Positions 21,782 to 31,541 of a DNA stretch of 34,899 bases are shown here, piece by piece. A model generated the notes under the pieces. That model was not told where the DNA came from. It saw only the letters and a program-made list of their open reading frames with translations, and searched no databases. The stretch comes from Prasinococcaceae sp. CCMP 1430. Lineage: Eukaryota > Prasinodermophyta > Palmophyllophyceae > Prasinococcales > Prasinococcaceae. The DNA lies in the NCBI GenBank assembly GCA_013416795.1, contig RQSC01000027.1:189594-224492 (forward strand). The letters run 5' to 3'. Made by a program: the position numbers and the translations under genes. Position 1 is the first letter of the stretch; every line of letters starts with the position of its first letter.

Positions 21782-23084
21782 CTAGGCGGAGAGGTGCATC
21801 GCGACCTCGGCGCGCGCGTCGCGCTTGCCGAAGAGCTCCGAGACCGTCATGTTCCTGCGCGCGGCGTGCTCCTCGGGCGACTCCAGCTCGGTAAGCGCCT
21901 TGATGGTGCAGCGCGCGTTGTTGAGAAGGTTGCCCGAGCCAAGCTGCTTGGCGCTCACGTTCTTGTAGCCAGCGAGCTCCAGCACGGTGCGCGTCGCACC
22001 GCCTGCCTTCACGCCGCTGCCCTGGGACGCGGGCGTGAGGTGGATGTTGCACGCCTGGGGTGAAGGCGCACAGAGGGAGCCGAGGTGGAGGTGGGGCGAG
22101 TGCACGGGCGGGCGAACGAGGGCGGCGCCGCGTTCAAGGCGTCAGCACGCGTCCACGAGCGAGCGCGTTTCCGCGCGCGAGAGAGCGCGAGAGAGCAGGA
22201 GGAGATCGCTGTGCTGGATCACACGAGCGGCACTCGGAGAGCACGCGCGTGCGGGCGAGCGCACGTTTGCACGTGCGGCCTTGCAGCACGCCCACGCTAC
22301 GGCGCGCGGGCCGGTGCGGCACGGGCGCCCCGAGCGGGCCACGCGTGGTGCCGCCGCAACAGAATCTCTCCCCACTCACCTTGAACTTGCAGGTGACCTC
22401 GTGCGGCACGGAGGCGTCCTTGTTCATGGGGGGCGTGATCATGTTCTTCTTCGCGTCAATGACGGCCTTCTGCACGGCGGTGATCACCTCGGCCGCCTTG
22501 GAGCAGCCCACGCCGATCTTGCCGTTGCCGTTGCCGACCACCACCACCGCGCGGAAGCTCAGCTTCTTGCCACCCTTCACCACCTTGGTGACGCGGCTGA
22601 TGGACACCACGCGCTCCTCGAACTGCTCCTCCTGCAGCGCCGCGAAGGTGGATGGGGATGGGTGGGCGGGTATGTGGGTGGGATGGGGGCAACGACGGCG
22701 CGCGCGTGTGTCAGCGGATAGGTGTGAACGGCCGCCCGAATGCGCCGCGTTGCAGGAGCGCGCATGTGCATGTGTGTGCGCGCGCAAGTTCGCGTGGACA
22801 CGGGGGGGGGGGGGGGGGGCTCACATGCGCGCGCGCGCGCGCGTACGCGCGCCCGCCCGCCCGCCCACACGTCCGGACAGGCGCGTGGGCGAGCTGGAGC
22901 GCAGGTTCGCGAGCGTGGCGCCCGCGAGGAGAGCGCAGCACACGCGCGCAAGACGCACGTCCGACTTCCGGTCGCGGCGGTTCCCACCCCGGCGCTGCGG
23001 GCGCCCGCCCTTGCCGCCCTCCTTCTTGGCCTCCGCGCCCTTGGCGGGGATGATGACGTCCTCGTCACCCGCAGCGCGGCACAC
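21782..23084 (-). CDS. Plastid-type ribosomal protein uS5 (nuclear-encoded, 5' end incomplete)
   Basis: Bacterial-type small-subunit protein S5, closest in pattern to chloroplast S5. Exons: about 23084-22959, 22631-22380 and 22054-21782, all phase 0. Splicing joins RKSD to EEQFEERVV, then TCKFK to [10 protein letters not shown]. Core motifs are [60 protein letters not shown] and [20 protein letters not shown]. Upstream is a basic linker ([15 protein letters not shown]). No in-frame ATG exists in the first exon: a TGA lies near 23129, and the transit-peptide exon was not found. The second donor, AAG|GTGAGT, is near consensus. A mitochondrial S5 is the alternative, but the SFRA and GVGCSKA motifs look plastid-type. 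Confidence 0.9.
22803..22820 (+). repeat. G18 homopolymer and adjacent CG tract in uS5 intron 1
   Basis: Eighteen consecutive G, followed within ten bases by an alternating CG run and then CCCG repeats. It lies inside the first intron of uS5. Its exact length is unlikely to be reliable in the assembly. Confidence 0.85.
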
Positions 23085-23136
23085 GACGCCGCGCGCGTCC
23101 GCCGGCGCCGGCGCGAGCGCCGGCTGTCATCGCCAG

Positions 23137-24955
23137 CGAAGCCGGCTGCGAGGATCGAGAGCATCGCGGGGGCGCGGACGCGGGCGCCGCGGGGTGGGGC
23201 GCGCTTCTCGCGCTCAAGCGCGTGACGCGCGCGGCGGTGGCCGACCTCGAGGCGGCCAAGACGGAAGCCGAGGGCGCGCGGGCCCGTGCCGACGCCGCGC
23301 GGCTCGCGCTGCAGAGCCTCATCTACGAGCGCGATCACCACGCTGCGGAGATCGAGGCCGCGCGCAGCTTCGCCGGCGCCAACGCTGACGTGAGCGTGGT
23401 GAGCGAGGACGAGTTCTTCAAGCTGGGGGGCGCCGCGGCCGCCGCCTCCCACGACGACCCCCATGCGTTCATGCTCGATCGCATCGCATTCGAACGCGAC
23501 GAACGCGCACGGCTCGTCGAGCGGCTGGCCGCGCTCGGCAAGCGGCGCGCAAAACTGCGCGCTGCTGCGGCCGCAACGCGCCGCGCAGAGGTCGCGCTGC
23601 CCTCGCGGCTGGGCGAGCTGCGCGCGGCCGCCGAGGCGCTGGGAGGAGCGATCGGTGCAGATGCTGCCGCCGGCGCGAATGCGGCGTTCGACGAGCACTC
23701 GATGGAGCTCGCGCGGCTGCTGCCGGTACCACTCTACGTCGCGTTTCGGCGCTTCGCGGCGCTCGAGCTTTCCGCGCCAGAGCTCGGGGTGCGCGCGTGC
23801 GTCGAGGGTGAGGCCAACGAGGGGCGCGCATGGGCGGAGGAGCGCAAGCGCGCCGCCGCGGCTGCGGAGGCCGTCGCGGACGCGCGACGCTCAGGCAAGG
23901 CCGCGCGGGCTGCCGGCGCGATGGACGTCGCGGGCGCAGAGTCGCCTGATGGGGCTGGCGGCGGGGCGCCGGAGGGCGGCACCGCGCCCTGCCCGCTGAG
24001 CGTCCTCGTGTCGCTGGCCGCGAGCGACGGCGCTCCCGCGCTAGACCTGCGTCTGGGTTTCGCGCCGATCCGCGGCGGATCTGCTGCGCGCAGCGCGCAC
24101 GCGGGGGGGATAGTGACTGCGGCGTGCGCGACCCCTGCGGCCGATCCGAGGGGCGACCTGCTCGAATGCCTTCGGCTACCCGGCGGGATGGGACGACCCA
24201 TAAACGCGCCGCGCGTGGCAGGTGGGCACCGGTGGACGATGGCGCTGGGCGCGCAGGCGGCGCTTCCCTACGAGCCCGCGGACAGGGACATGGGCGACTC
24301 AGACTTGGACGACGACGGCCTGGTGGGTGCCAAGGATGTCGTCCGCGCCCTCCGCTGCAGGCTGCGCGAGCGCGGGGCGCTCGAGGGCACGCTCGCGCAG
24401 CTCGCGAGCGGGATGCTGCCGGCGGGCATGCCCGCTGGCGTCGAGATGGACAAGCTCGAGGAGCTGGACCCGCGCGCGGCCAAGTCGGACGCGGATGCTG
24501 CTGGTAGCACCCCGGGCGACGATGACAGGTCAGCTGCTCGGCACGCCCGCGAGTTCAGCACCCGCCTGAGCGCCGGCAGCCTGTGCGTGGATGTGCGCGT
24601 GCGCGTGAGCGTCGCCTACCCGGTCCGCGCGCCGCACGTGCGCGTGCGCGTGAGTGATACCAGTGGAAGCGATGGCCTTCCGCCCGTGCCCGCGGGCGTC
24701 GCCGACGTGACTGAGGCGGAGGCCGCCGATGCGGCTGAGGTGCCGCCGGCCGAGGAGGACGTCAACCTGGTGTTCGAGCTCGAGCGCGCGGCAAACGTAG
24801 AGGCGCTCAAGGCTCTCCGGGCCACAGGCGCGGACGGCGGGGAACCGCTCGCCGCGCAGCTTATCGCGCTCGGCGGCGCGCTCAGCGGAGCCGCGGCGCG
24901 AGCGGCTGGCCAGGGCGCCGTGCGCGGACGGGAGCGCGCCCCTGCCGCGCGGTGA
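23137..24955 (+). CDS. THOC5: THOC5 (THO/TREX complex subunit), N-terminus missing
   Basis: THO subunit coupling transcription to mRNA export. The frame is open from 23057 to the TGA at 24953-24955 without an ATG before recognisable homology, so an upstream exon is needed; the start given is one possible acceptor (CGCCAG). The N-terminal coiled coil is clear: LEAAKTEAEGARARADAARL, then LQSLIYERDHHAAEIEAARS, matching the THOC5 LQNLLYEVxHLxKEI block. Next come SVVSEDEFF, MLDRIAFERDERARLVERLA and LPVPLYVAFRRFAAL. The middle region is Ala/Gly-rich, and the C-terminal domain includes NLVFELERAANVEALKA. Human THOC5 has roughly 100 residues before the first matching block, and these are absent here. 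The gene starts almost back to back with uS5, whose first exon is also missing. Confidence 0.8.
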
Positions 24956-25145
24956 TGCGCGCCGCCGCCGGCTCGCGTGTACATATGCCGCACATTCACT
25001 CGGCTCCCCTCGGCGCCGCCGCGCGCTCCACGCGTGCCCGAAGCCAGCCCGGTCCGAGCCCTGGGAGCCGCCTCTTGCCCGGCGCGCCAACGCCAACGCG
25101 CGAGGCGAGCCCCCCATATTTTGTGTACAGTATGCAAAAAGTACG

Positions 25146-25154
25146 TAGGGTTTA
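25146..25154 (+). promoter_or_regulatory. Telo-box motif TAGGGTTTA
   Basis: Contains the reverse of AAACCCTA, the plant telo box. It lies in the spacer upstream of eEF2. Plant eEF1A and ribosomal-protein promoters often carry this motif, so a link to eEF2 expression is reasonable but unproven. The motif is over 2 kb from the visible coding start. Confidence 0.35.
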
Positions 25155-25825
25155 CTTCGCTCGAGGCACGTCACGTCACGCACGGCGCCTGGCCAACTCT
25201 CTCTTCCTGCCGGTTCCCCGAGCGCGCGCGCGCGCGCGGCAACTTCGATCATGCCGCACCGGGGGGCGGGGGGCGGCCGGCGGGGCGGGCGGCCGGTTCG
25301 AATTGAGTGGGCCGCGGATGGCAGCCAGAGGAGGGGTGGTACGGACAGAGTAGTACCGGCCAGCCAAGCCAGGCAGAGGGTGGGAGGGTGGGGGAACCGC
25401 CTCCAAGCCCTTTCTTCCTTGCCTTCGCCCCGACCACCATACAACGCCACGCCGACAGACAGACAGACACATCACCAGCACAGGGAGGCTGCCCGTGCGT
25501 GTGTTCCAATAACGAAGCAGAATGTCTGTCTGCCTATGTATACCTGCGTCCCACTTCCGGACGCCTCAGCCCAGCCCCGGGCTGGCGCTCGTCACGCGCT
25601 GGCTCTCGGCCGGGCTCTCCGCCCTGGGCTGCGCGGCGGCCGCGCGCGCGTGGCGCGACGACGACCCGGCGTTGGGCCCGCGCGCCCGGCTGGGGAAGCC
25701 GCCGATCCGGGGAATTGGGGTACGGTAGGTGGCAACTCGGTGCAGGGTTTGATCGAGGGCTCCCCATGCCACCGAGGGGCTCTCGACGATCGAGCGCTCG
25801 CGAGCTCGGTCGGCGGTGTGTACCG

Positions 25826-25843
25826 GTGCACCGGCCGGTGCAC
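25826..25843. repeat. 18-bp perfect palindrome
   Basis: GTGCACCGGCCGGTGCAC is self-complementary over its full length. It has no coding context. It could be a protein-binding site or chance in GC-rich DNA. Confidence 0.8.
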
Positions 25844-26159
25844 ACAGAGACAGACAGAGGCCCTCTTTTTTTCCCTTCCGGCTGTGGGAGGTTTGCGTGC
25901 GGCCGGCGCGGAAAAAAAAAAAAAGGCGGCGCCGCCGGCGCCGGCCAAACACCGGCAGCTTCGGTCTAATTTTTAGATGTTTCGGCGCGCGCCTCCAGAG
26001 GAGTCCAGACCCTTTTTTTTCTGTCGCGTTGCAGAACGGCGTCGCCGCCGCTGCCCGGTCTTTTTTTAGAAAACGAAGGAGCTTTGTCTTCTTTTTGATG
26101 AAGATGCGAAACAGTACCTGGTACCGTGGTCCCGCTGGGCCACTGGACCAGCATGTACA

Positions 26160-26310
26160 TGTACCATCACATTGTATTATTTTTAATTTATTTGGATAAA
26201 TCGATGGGGAGGGAGAGAAAGCACTCTGCCGTGCACTTTCCGTCGCTCCGCGGATCAAAATCAAAATAAAAATAAAAATTTAAAATCAAAATAGAAGTAA
26301 TCGAAGTCGA
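26160..26310. other. AT-rich island with AAAAT-type near-repeats
   Basis: A roughly 150-base segment with runs such as TTATTTTTAATTTATTTGGA and repeated AAAATCAAAAT units, in a region otherwise far richer in GC. It begins beside the palindrome GTACATGTAC (26155-26164). It may be an insertion relic, intronic DNA of eEF2 or a nucleosome-depleted promoter. It does not look coding. Confidence 0.6.
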
Positions 26311-26457
26311 AGGCGCGGCCCCGGCCAACACCCCCACGCCCGCGGCCGCGGCTGCGCCGCCCGCGCCTGGCTGGCGCCCGCCCGGATCCTCGCGGCGCAC
26401 ACCAGCCGTGATGGAGCCGGGCCCCATCATGCGGAAGGGGGGTGGGTGGGTGGGGGG

Positions 26458-26508
26458 ATCCCACGCTGCCGTGGGATTCCGCTTTATGGATGGATTTATG
26501 CGGAATCC
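26458..26508. repeat. Adjacent inverted repeats
   Basis: Two stems lie next to each other: ATCCCAC with GTGGGAT (26458-26477, 6-base loop), and GGATTCCGC (26474-26482) with GCGGAATCC (26500-26508, 17-base loop). The stems overlap by a few bases, so they could form alternative hairpins. Function unknown. Confidence 0.7.
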
Positions 26509-27296
26509 GCAGCGGGATGGCGCGCGCACAGAAAAGGTTCGTTCGCATGTGGAGGAGGACGGAATCCTCGGCGCGGGCGGCGGCCGCGGGGCGCGTATGC
26601 GCGCGCGCGCGCGCGCAGTCCGCTCCGCTCCCCGGCGCCCCCGTGCCTCCACCCGCGCCCCGCGGCGCGCCGCGCTCCGCGGAGGGGCGCACTGGTCGGA
26701 GAGCCCTCTCCTCAGCCCGCACGACGGCAACCCCCCCTCGCGCCCGGACACCCCGCGAGGGGTGGGGGGTGGGGGGCGCCCCGGGTTGGCCCCCCCCATG
26801 ACGACCACCTCACGCACCCCGCACAACATGCTCGCACCGAGGATAAGGCGCTATTCCGCGGATGCCACGCACGAAATGCGTGCAGCGCCGCGGTTTGGCA
26901 ATGGCACCGCGCGGCGGCCGCGGCGTGGGGTCGGGCCGGCCTTTCCTGGATCGCAATCTGGGGATCCTCGCGCGCGGGCGCGCGTCGGGTCGCTCGCTGG
27001 CATTCTTCTGCGCGGCTTCGATCAGCTGTGCCGCAACGCACAGCCGGGGCAGCAGCTGCGCGGCGGCGGCCGCACGGCGGCAGCCGCAGAGGGCCGCGGC
27101 GCGCTTCGTGTCGTCGGGGTGATACGCGCTGGATGGAGAGGCGCGCCCGGGGGTTGAGGGGAGGGGGGGGGGGGGAAGGCTGCTGCTGCGACAGAGAAAC
27201 GCGCAGAGCCATGTCGTCGGCGATGAATGCGACGCTGTGCGATGCCGGCGCTGACGCCAGCGCGCGCAATCTCACCACCGCCATGGCGCTCCTCAG

Positions 27297-29758
27297 GCAA
27301 GTCCACCCTGACCGACTCGCTGGTCGCCGCCGCCGGCATTATCGCCGTCGAGAACGCCGGTGACATGCGCCTGACCGACACCCGCCAGGATGAGCAGGAC
27401 CGCTGCATCACCATCAAGTCGACCGGCATCTCGCTGTCGTACGAGATGGACGACGACTACCTCGAGAAGGGCAAGAAGCTCACCGACCTCAAGTGGGACG
27501 GCAACACCTTCCTCATCAACTGCATCGACTCGCCCGGTCACGTTGACTTCTCGTCGGAGGTGACCGCCGCCCTGCGCATCACTGACGGCGCCCTCGTGGT
27601 GGTGGACTGCGTGGAGGGCGTGTGCGTGCAGACCGAGACTGTGCTGCGCCAGGCGCTCGGCGAGCGCATTAAGCCGGTGCTCACTGTGAACAAGCTCGAC
27701 CGCTGCTTCCTCGAGCTCATGCTTGACGGCGAGGAGGCGTACTGCAACTTCGAGCGCGTGATCGAGAACGCCAACGTCATCATGGCCACCTACCAGGACG
27801 AGGCCATGGGCGACGTGCAGGTGTACCCCTACGCCGGCACCGTGTCGTTCTCGGCCGGTCTCCACGGCTGGGCGTTCACCCTCACCACCTTCGCTGAGAT
27901 GTACGCCGCCAAGTTCGGCGTGCCTGCCACCAAGATGATGCAGAAGCTGTGGGGCGCCAACTTCTTCGACCCCAAGACGAAGAAGTGGACCAAGCGCCAG
28001 ACCGACAGCGAGACCTGCAAGCGCGGCTTCGTGCAGTTCATCTACGAGCCGATCAAGCAGGTCATCGAGGCCGCCATGGCCGACAAGCGCGAGAAGCTCT
28101 TCGCGATGCTCGACAAGCTCAAGGTCACCGAGAAGCTCAAGCCCGAGGACAAGGAGCTCACCGGCAAGCCGCTCATGAAGCGCGTCATGCAGACGTGGCT
28201 GCCCGCCCACGAGGCCCTGCTCGAGATGATGGTGTACCACCTCCCCTCGCCCAAGACGGCGCAGAAGTACCGTGCCGAGAACCTCTACGAGGGCCCCGCC
28301 GACGACAAGTACGCCGAGGCCATTCGCAACTGCGACCCCAACGGCCCGCTCATGCTCTTCGTCTCGAAGATGATTCCGTCCTCGGACAAGGGCCGCTTCT
28401 TCGCGTTCGGCCGCGTGTTCTCGGGCACCGTGCAGACCGGCCAGAAGGTGCGCATCATGGGCCCCAACTACGTGCCCGGCGAGAAGAAGGACATGTACAA
28501 CAAGTCCATCCAGCGCACCGTGCTGTGCATGGGCCGTCGCCAGGACCCCGTCGAGTCGGTGCCGTGCGGCAACACCGTCGCCATGGTGGGCCTCGACACC
28601 GTCATCGTCAAGACCGCCACCATCACCAACCAGACGGAGACCGAGGCGCACCCGCTCAAGAACATGAAGTTCTCGGTGTCGCCCGTTGTGCGCGTGGCCG
28701 TCGAGTGCAAGGTGGCCTCCGACCTGCCCAAGCTCGTCGACGGCCTCAAGCGCCTCGCCAAGTCCGACCCCATGGTTGTGTGCCAGATCGAGGAGACTGG
28801 CGAGCACATCATCGCCGGCGCCGGCGAGCTCCACCTTGAGATCTGCCTCAAGGACCTGCAGGAGGATTTCATGGGCGGCGCGCAGATCCGCGTGTCGGAG
28901 CCCGTCGTGTCGTTCCGCGAGACCGTCACCGATCGCTCCAACCACACCGTCATGTCGAAGTCGCCCAACAAGCACAACCGCCTGTACTTCGAGGCGGCGC
29001 CCATGGAGGAGGGCCTGGCTGAGGACATCGATGAGGGCAACGTGACGCCTAGGGATGACCCCAAGGCGCGCGGCAAGTACCTGGCCGAGAAGTACGGCTG
29101 GGACAAGGACATCGGCGCGCGCAAGATCTGGTGCTTCGGCCCCGAGACCACCGGGCCCAACGTCATCCTTGACACCACCAAGGGCGTGCAGTACCTCAAC
29201 GAGATCAAGGACAGCTGCGTGGCTGCCTTCCAGTGGGCGTCCAAGGAGGGCCCCCTCGCCGACGAGAACATGCGCGGCTGCCAGTTCGAGATCCAGGACG
29301 TCGTGCTGCACACCGACGCCATCCACCGCGGCGGCGGCCAGATCATCCCCACCTGCCGCCGCGTGCTGCTCGCCGGCCTGCTCACCGGCTCGCCCAGGCT
29401 CATGGAGCCCGTGTACCTGGTGGAGATTCAGGCGCCCGAGAACGCCCTCGGTGGCATCTACTCGACGCTCAACCAGAAGCGCGGCCAGGTGTTCGAGGAG
29501 ATGCAGCGCCCGGGCACGCCGATGTACAACGTCAAGGCGTACCTGCCGGTCATCGAGTCGTTCGGCTTCACCGGCGACCTCCGCGCCGCCACCTCCGGCC
29601 AGGCCTTCCCGCAGTGCGTCTTCGACCACTGGGAGCTCATGCAGGCCGACCCGCTCTCCGAGGGCTCGCAGACCTACAACCTCATCATGGACATCAGGAA
29701 GCGCAAGGGCCTCAAGGTGCAGCTCCCGGCGCTCTCCGACTACGAGGACAAGCTGTAG
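27297..29758 (+). CDS. EEF2: Translation elongation factor eEF2, first exon not found
   Basis: GTPase that drives ribosomal translocation. The exon starts after a CTCCTCAG acceptor at 27296 with GC completing a Gly codon, then [20 protein letters not shown], and runs uninterrupted to the TAG at 29756-29758, about 820 residues. The family is about 845, so only the first 25-30 residues (NIRNMSVIAHVDHG) are missing. Visible motifs are GKST (P-loop end), [20 protein letters not shown] (switch I region with the regulatory Thr), DSPGHVDF (G3), NKLD (G4), [16 protein letters not shown] with the diphthamide His, and the C-terminal YEDKL. The PTCRR variant replaces the commoner PTARR. Codon choice is strongly biased (C/G-ending, Ala mostly GCC rather than the GCG common in neighbours), as expected for a very highly expressed gene. 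Sequence resembles chlorophyte eEF2. Confidence 0.96.
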
Positions 29759-30249
29759 GACGGACGCGCGCGCGAACCCTCTATAAGAACCAGTTGTCGA
29801 CTCACTCATGCTGTGCAGCTACGGAGCACGGGCGTCCCCCGGGACGACCCCGAGGGCGGCGCGCGGTCGCGGACCGGCTCGTGGGCGAGTGCTTGAAATG
29901 CGTTGGCCCGCCGCGATTGCGCGTGAAAATTCATGTGAAAAGAAAAGAAAAAGAAAAAAGAAAAACCAACGAGCCGCCGCCCAGCCGCCGCATGGCCGCC
30001 CCGCTGCGAGCTGCGAGCGCGCGGCGGCGCCGGGGGTGTCACACGCACTGTGTCACACTCACGCCGCGCGGCTGGCGGCGGTGCGCGCGCGCGTGGGGGT
30101 GTCGCCGCTACGCGGTCAGGCGGAGGAAGTGGGAGTCCTCGTCGGAGCTCCCGTCCCCTCCCCGCGCCGGCCCGCAGCGGCGGGTGCGGGCGCTGGCGCG
30201 GCGCTCGGGACTCAGCGCCGGCGCTCCCGCGCACCCGTCCTGGGCCAGC
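29759..30249 (+). other. eEF2 3' region and NIP7 promoter/leader
   Basis: About 490 bases without a conserved gene. Includes an A-rich tract (29935-29966, AAAAG-type repeats) that stands out in the GC-rich context and probably lies in the eEF2 3' end or the NIP7 promoter. The frame of NIP7 stays open through this stretch, but the predicted residues are low-complexity and unconserved. Confidence 0.5.
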
Positions 30250-30789
30250 ATGCGGCCCCTCACGGAGCCTGAGATGGAAAAGGTGTTCTCGAAGCTGCAC
30301 AGCTTCATCGGCGGCAACGTCAAGTCGCTCATCGACCGTCCCGACGAGCTCTACTGCTTCCGCCTCCAGAAGAACAAGGTGTACTACGTGTCCGAGCAGC
30401 TGGTGCGTCGCGCGACCTCGGTGGCGAGGGACCACCTCGTTTCGCTGGGCACCTGCATCGGCAAGTTCACCAAGAGTGGCCACTTCCGCCTGACCATCAC
30501 GGCGCTGGAGATCCTCGCGGCGTACGCAAAACACAAGCTCTGGCTCAAGCCCGCAGCGGAGATGAGCTTCCTGTACGGCAACCACGTGCTCAAGAGCGGC
30601 CTTGCAAAGATCACCGAGGGCACGCCCGCCAACGCGGGCGTCGTAGTCTTCAGCATGAGCGACGTCCCGCTCGGCTTTGGCGTCACCGCCAAGGGCACCA
30701 CCGACTGCCGCAAGCTCGACCCCACGGCCATGGTGTGCCTGCACCAGGCGGACGTGGGCGAGTACCTGCGAGCGGAGGAGGAAATGTAA
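30250..30789 (+). CDS. NIP7: NIP7, 60S ribosome biogenesis factor
   Basis: PUA-domain protein required for 27S pre-rRNA processing and 60S assembly. Single exon, 179 residues (human 180). The ATG at 30250 gives the canonical start [13 protein letters not shown]. Family motifs follow: [97 protein letters not shown] and [16 protein letters not shown]. No intron. The frame is open far upstream but unconserved there, so the start is clear. Third ribosome-biogenesis gene in the window. Confidence 0.97.
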   Translation: MRPLTEPEMEKVFSKLHSFIGGNVKSLIDRPDELYCFRLQKNKVYYVSEQLVRRATSVARDHLVSLGTCIGKFTKSGHFRLTITALEILAAYAKHKLWLKPAAEMSFLYGNHVLKSGLAKITEGTPANAGVVVFSMSDVPLGFGVTAKGTTDCRKLDPTAMVCLHQADVGEYLRAEEEM

Positions 30790-31541
30790 AGAAAACTGTA
30801 CGATCAAAGAGTGTGGGGCCACGGCCCGGCGCGAACGCACGGGCGCCTCGGCTCGGGGCACCAGCGGCGCGAGCGCTGGGGGGGCGACGGTGTCCGGCCT
30901 GTGTACTGTCACCTCCGCCTCGCACTGCTTGGCGGTGCCGCAGACCTCGCGCACGGGCGCTGTCGCGGCTGCGCCCTCGACCGTAGCGGTGGCGCCTCCC
31001 TTGTTGGACCGCCTCGCGAGCGCACCCACCGCCCGCGTGGCCTCTTCCTTCCCATCCAGGGGGGGGTCCGAACGCCGCACCCGCGCCCGACCGGCGCGCG
31101 CGCCCTTCAAAGTCCGTCATTCATTCGGTCATCCAGCCAGCGAGCCAGCCGGCCAGCACAGTGGCGGGCTCGACCGACCAGCCAGGCATTGATCCGATGT
31201 CTGGCCGCGGAGCTCGCGACGCCCGCTCGCCGCGGCGGGGCGCCCGCAGGGCCGCGGATTCATTTTCGAGCGCGGCGGTCGTCGTCGTTCCCGTTTCGGG
31301 TGGGTGGGTTTATGAGCGGGTTTGGTTGGTTGGGTGGTTGGTGGTGGTGGTGCGCCCCGCCGGAGCGCGGGCCTGCCCAGCGGATTGGGATTGGGATTGA
31401 GATTGGGATTGGGACGCTGCGCGCCACACGCGGGGCGGTTTTTTTTTGGCTGGCGGTGCGCAGCAGTGGCGGTGTGTGGCGCCACAGAGCGCGCGCGCGC
31501 GCGCGCGGAGCAGCGGGGCCGAGGGGGGACGAGGGGGGACG
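30790..31541. other. NIP7-PNP spacer with strong G/T strand bias
   Basis: About 750 bases. The first part would be the NIP7 3' end; I see no conserved gene. From about 31296 the plus strand becomes G/T-rich (GGTTGGTTGGGTGG-type), then carries a GGGATT hexamer array at 31381-31414, a T8 tract, a CG run at about 31491-31507, and two copies of GAGGGGGGAC just before the PNP ATG. Confidence 0.6.
31381..31414 (+). repeat. GGGATT hexamer array, G-quadruplex capable
   Basis: Five to six tandem GGGATT units with one GAGATT variant. Four GGG runs separated by three-base or longer loops fit a G-quadruplex. The unit is not the plant telomere repeat. Located about 130 bases upstream of the PNP start codon. 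Confidence 0.85.

Larger units (their letters stand above)
24956..27296. other. 2.3 kb spacer before eEF2: low-complexity DNA, no recognised gene
   Basis: This should contain the eEF2 promoter and its first exon, but I could not find the invariant segment encoding NIRNMSVIAHVDHG. Contents seen: tandem ACGTCA-like motifs near 25168, a TAGGGTTTA motif at 25146, alternating CG runs near 25220 and 26600, four GACA units near 25453, an 18-bp palindrome at 25826, A and T homopolymers around 25910-26070, an AT-rich island at 26160-26310, an inverted-repeat cluster at 26458-26508, and a G13 run near 27163. Open frames here show no family signature. Confidence 0.6.

Noticed and set aside
25522-25728. 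Short frame with an amphipathic-looking segment in the eEF2 upstream spacer
   Set aside because: No family match and no splice partner; it is not the missing eEF2 exon. Probably chance in GC-rich DNA.
27293-29809. Open frame of about 838 codons on the strand opposite eEF2
   Set aside because: It is the mirror of a highly biased coding exon: C/G-ending codons leave few antisense stops. The predicted protein has no family motif, and eEF2 is certain.
29233-30249. Upstream in-frame extension of NIP7 overlapping eEF2
   Set aside because: The extension is low-complexity and antiphase to eEF2. The canonical MRPLTE start at 30250 fits the family length.
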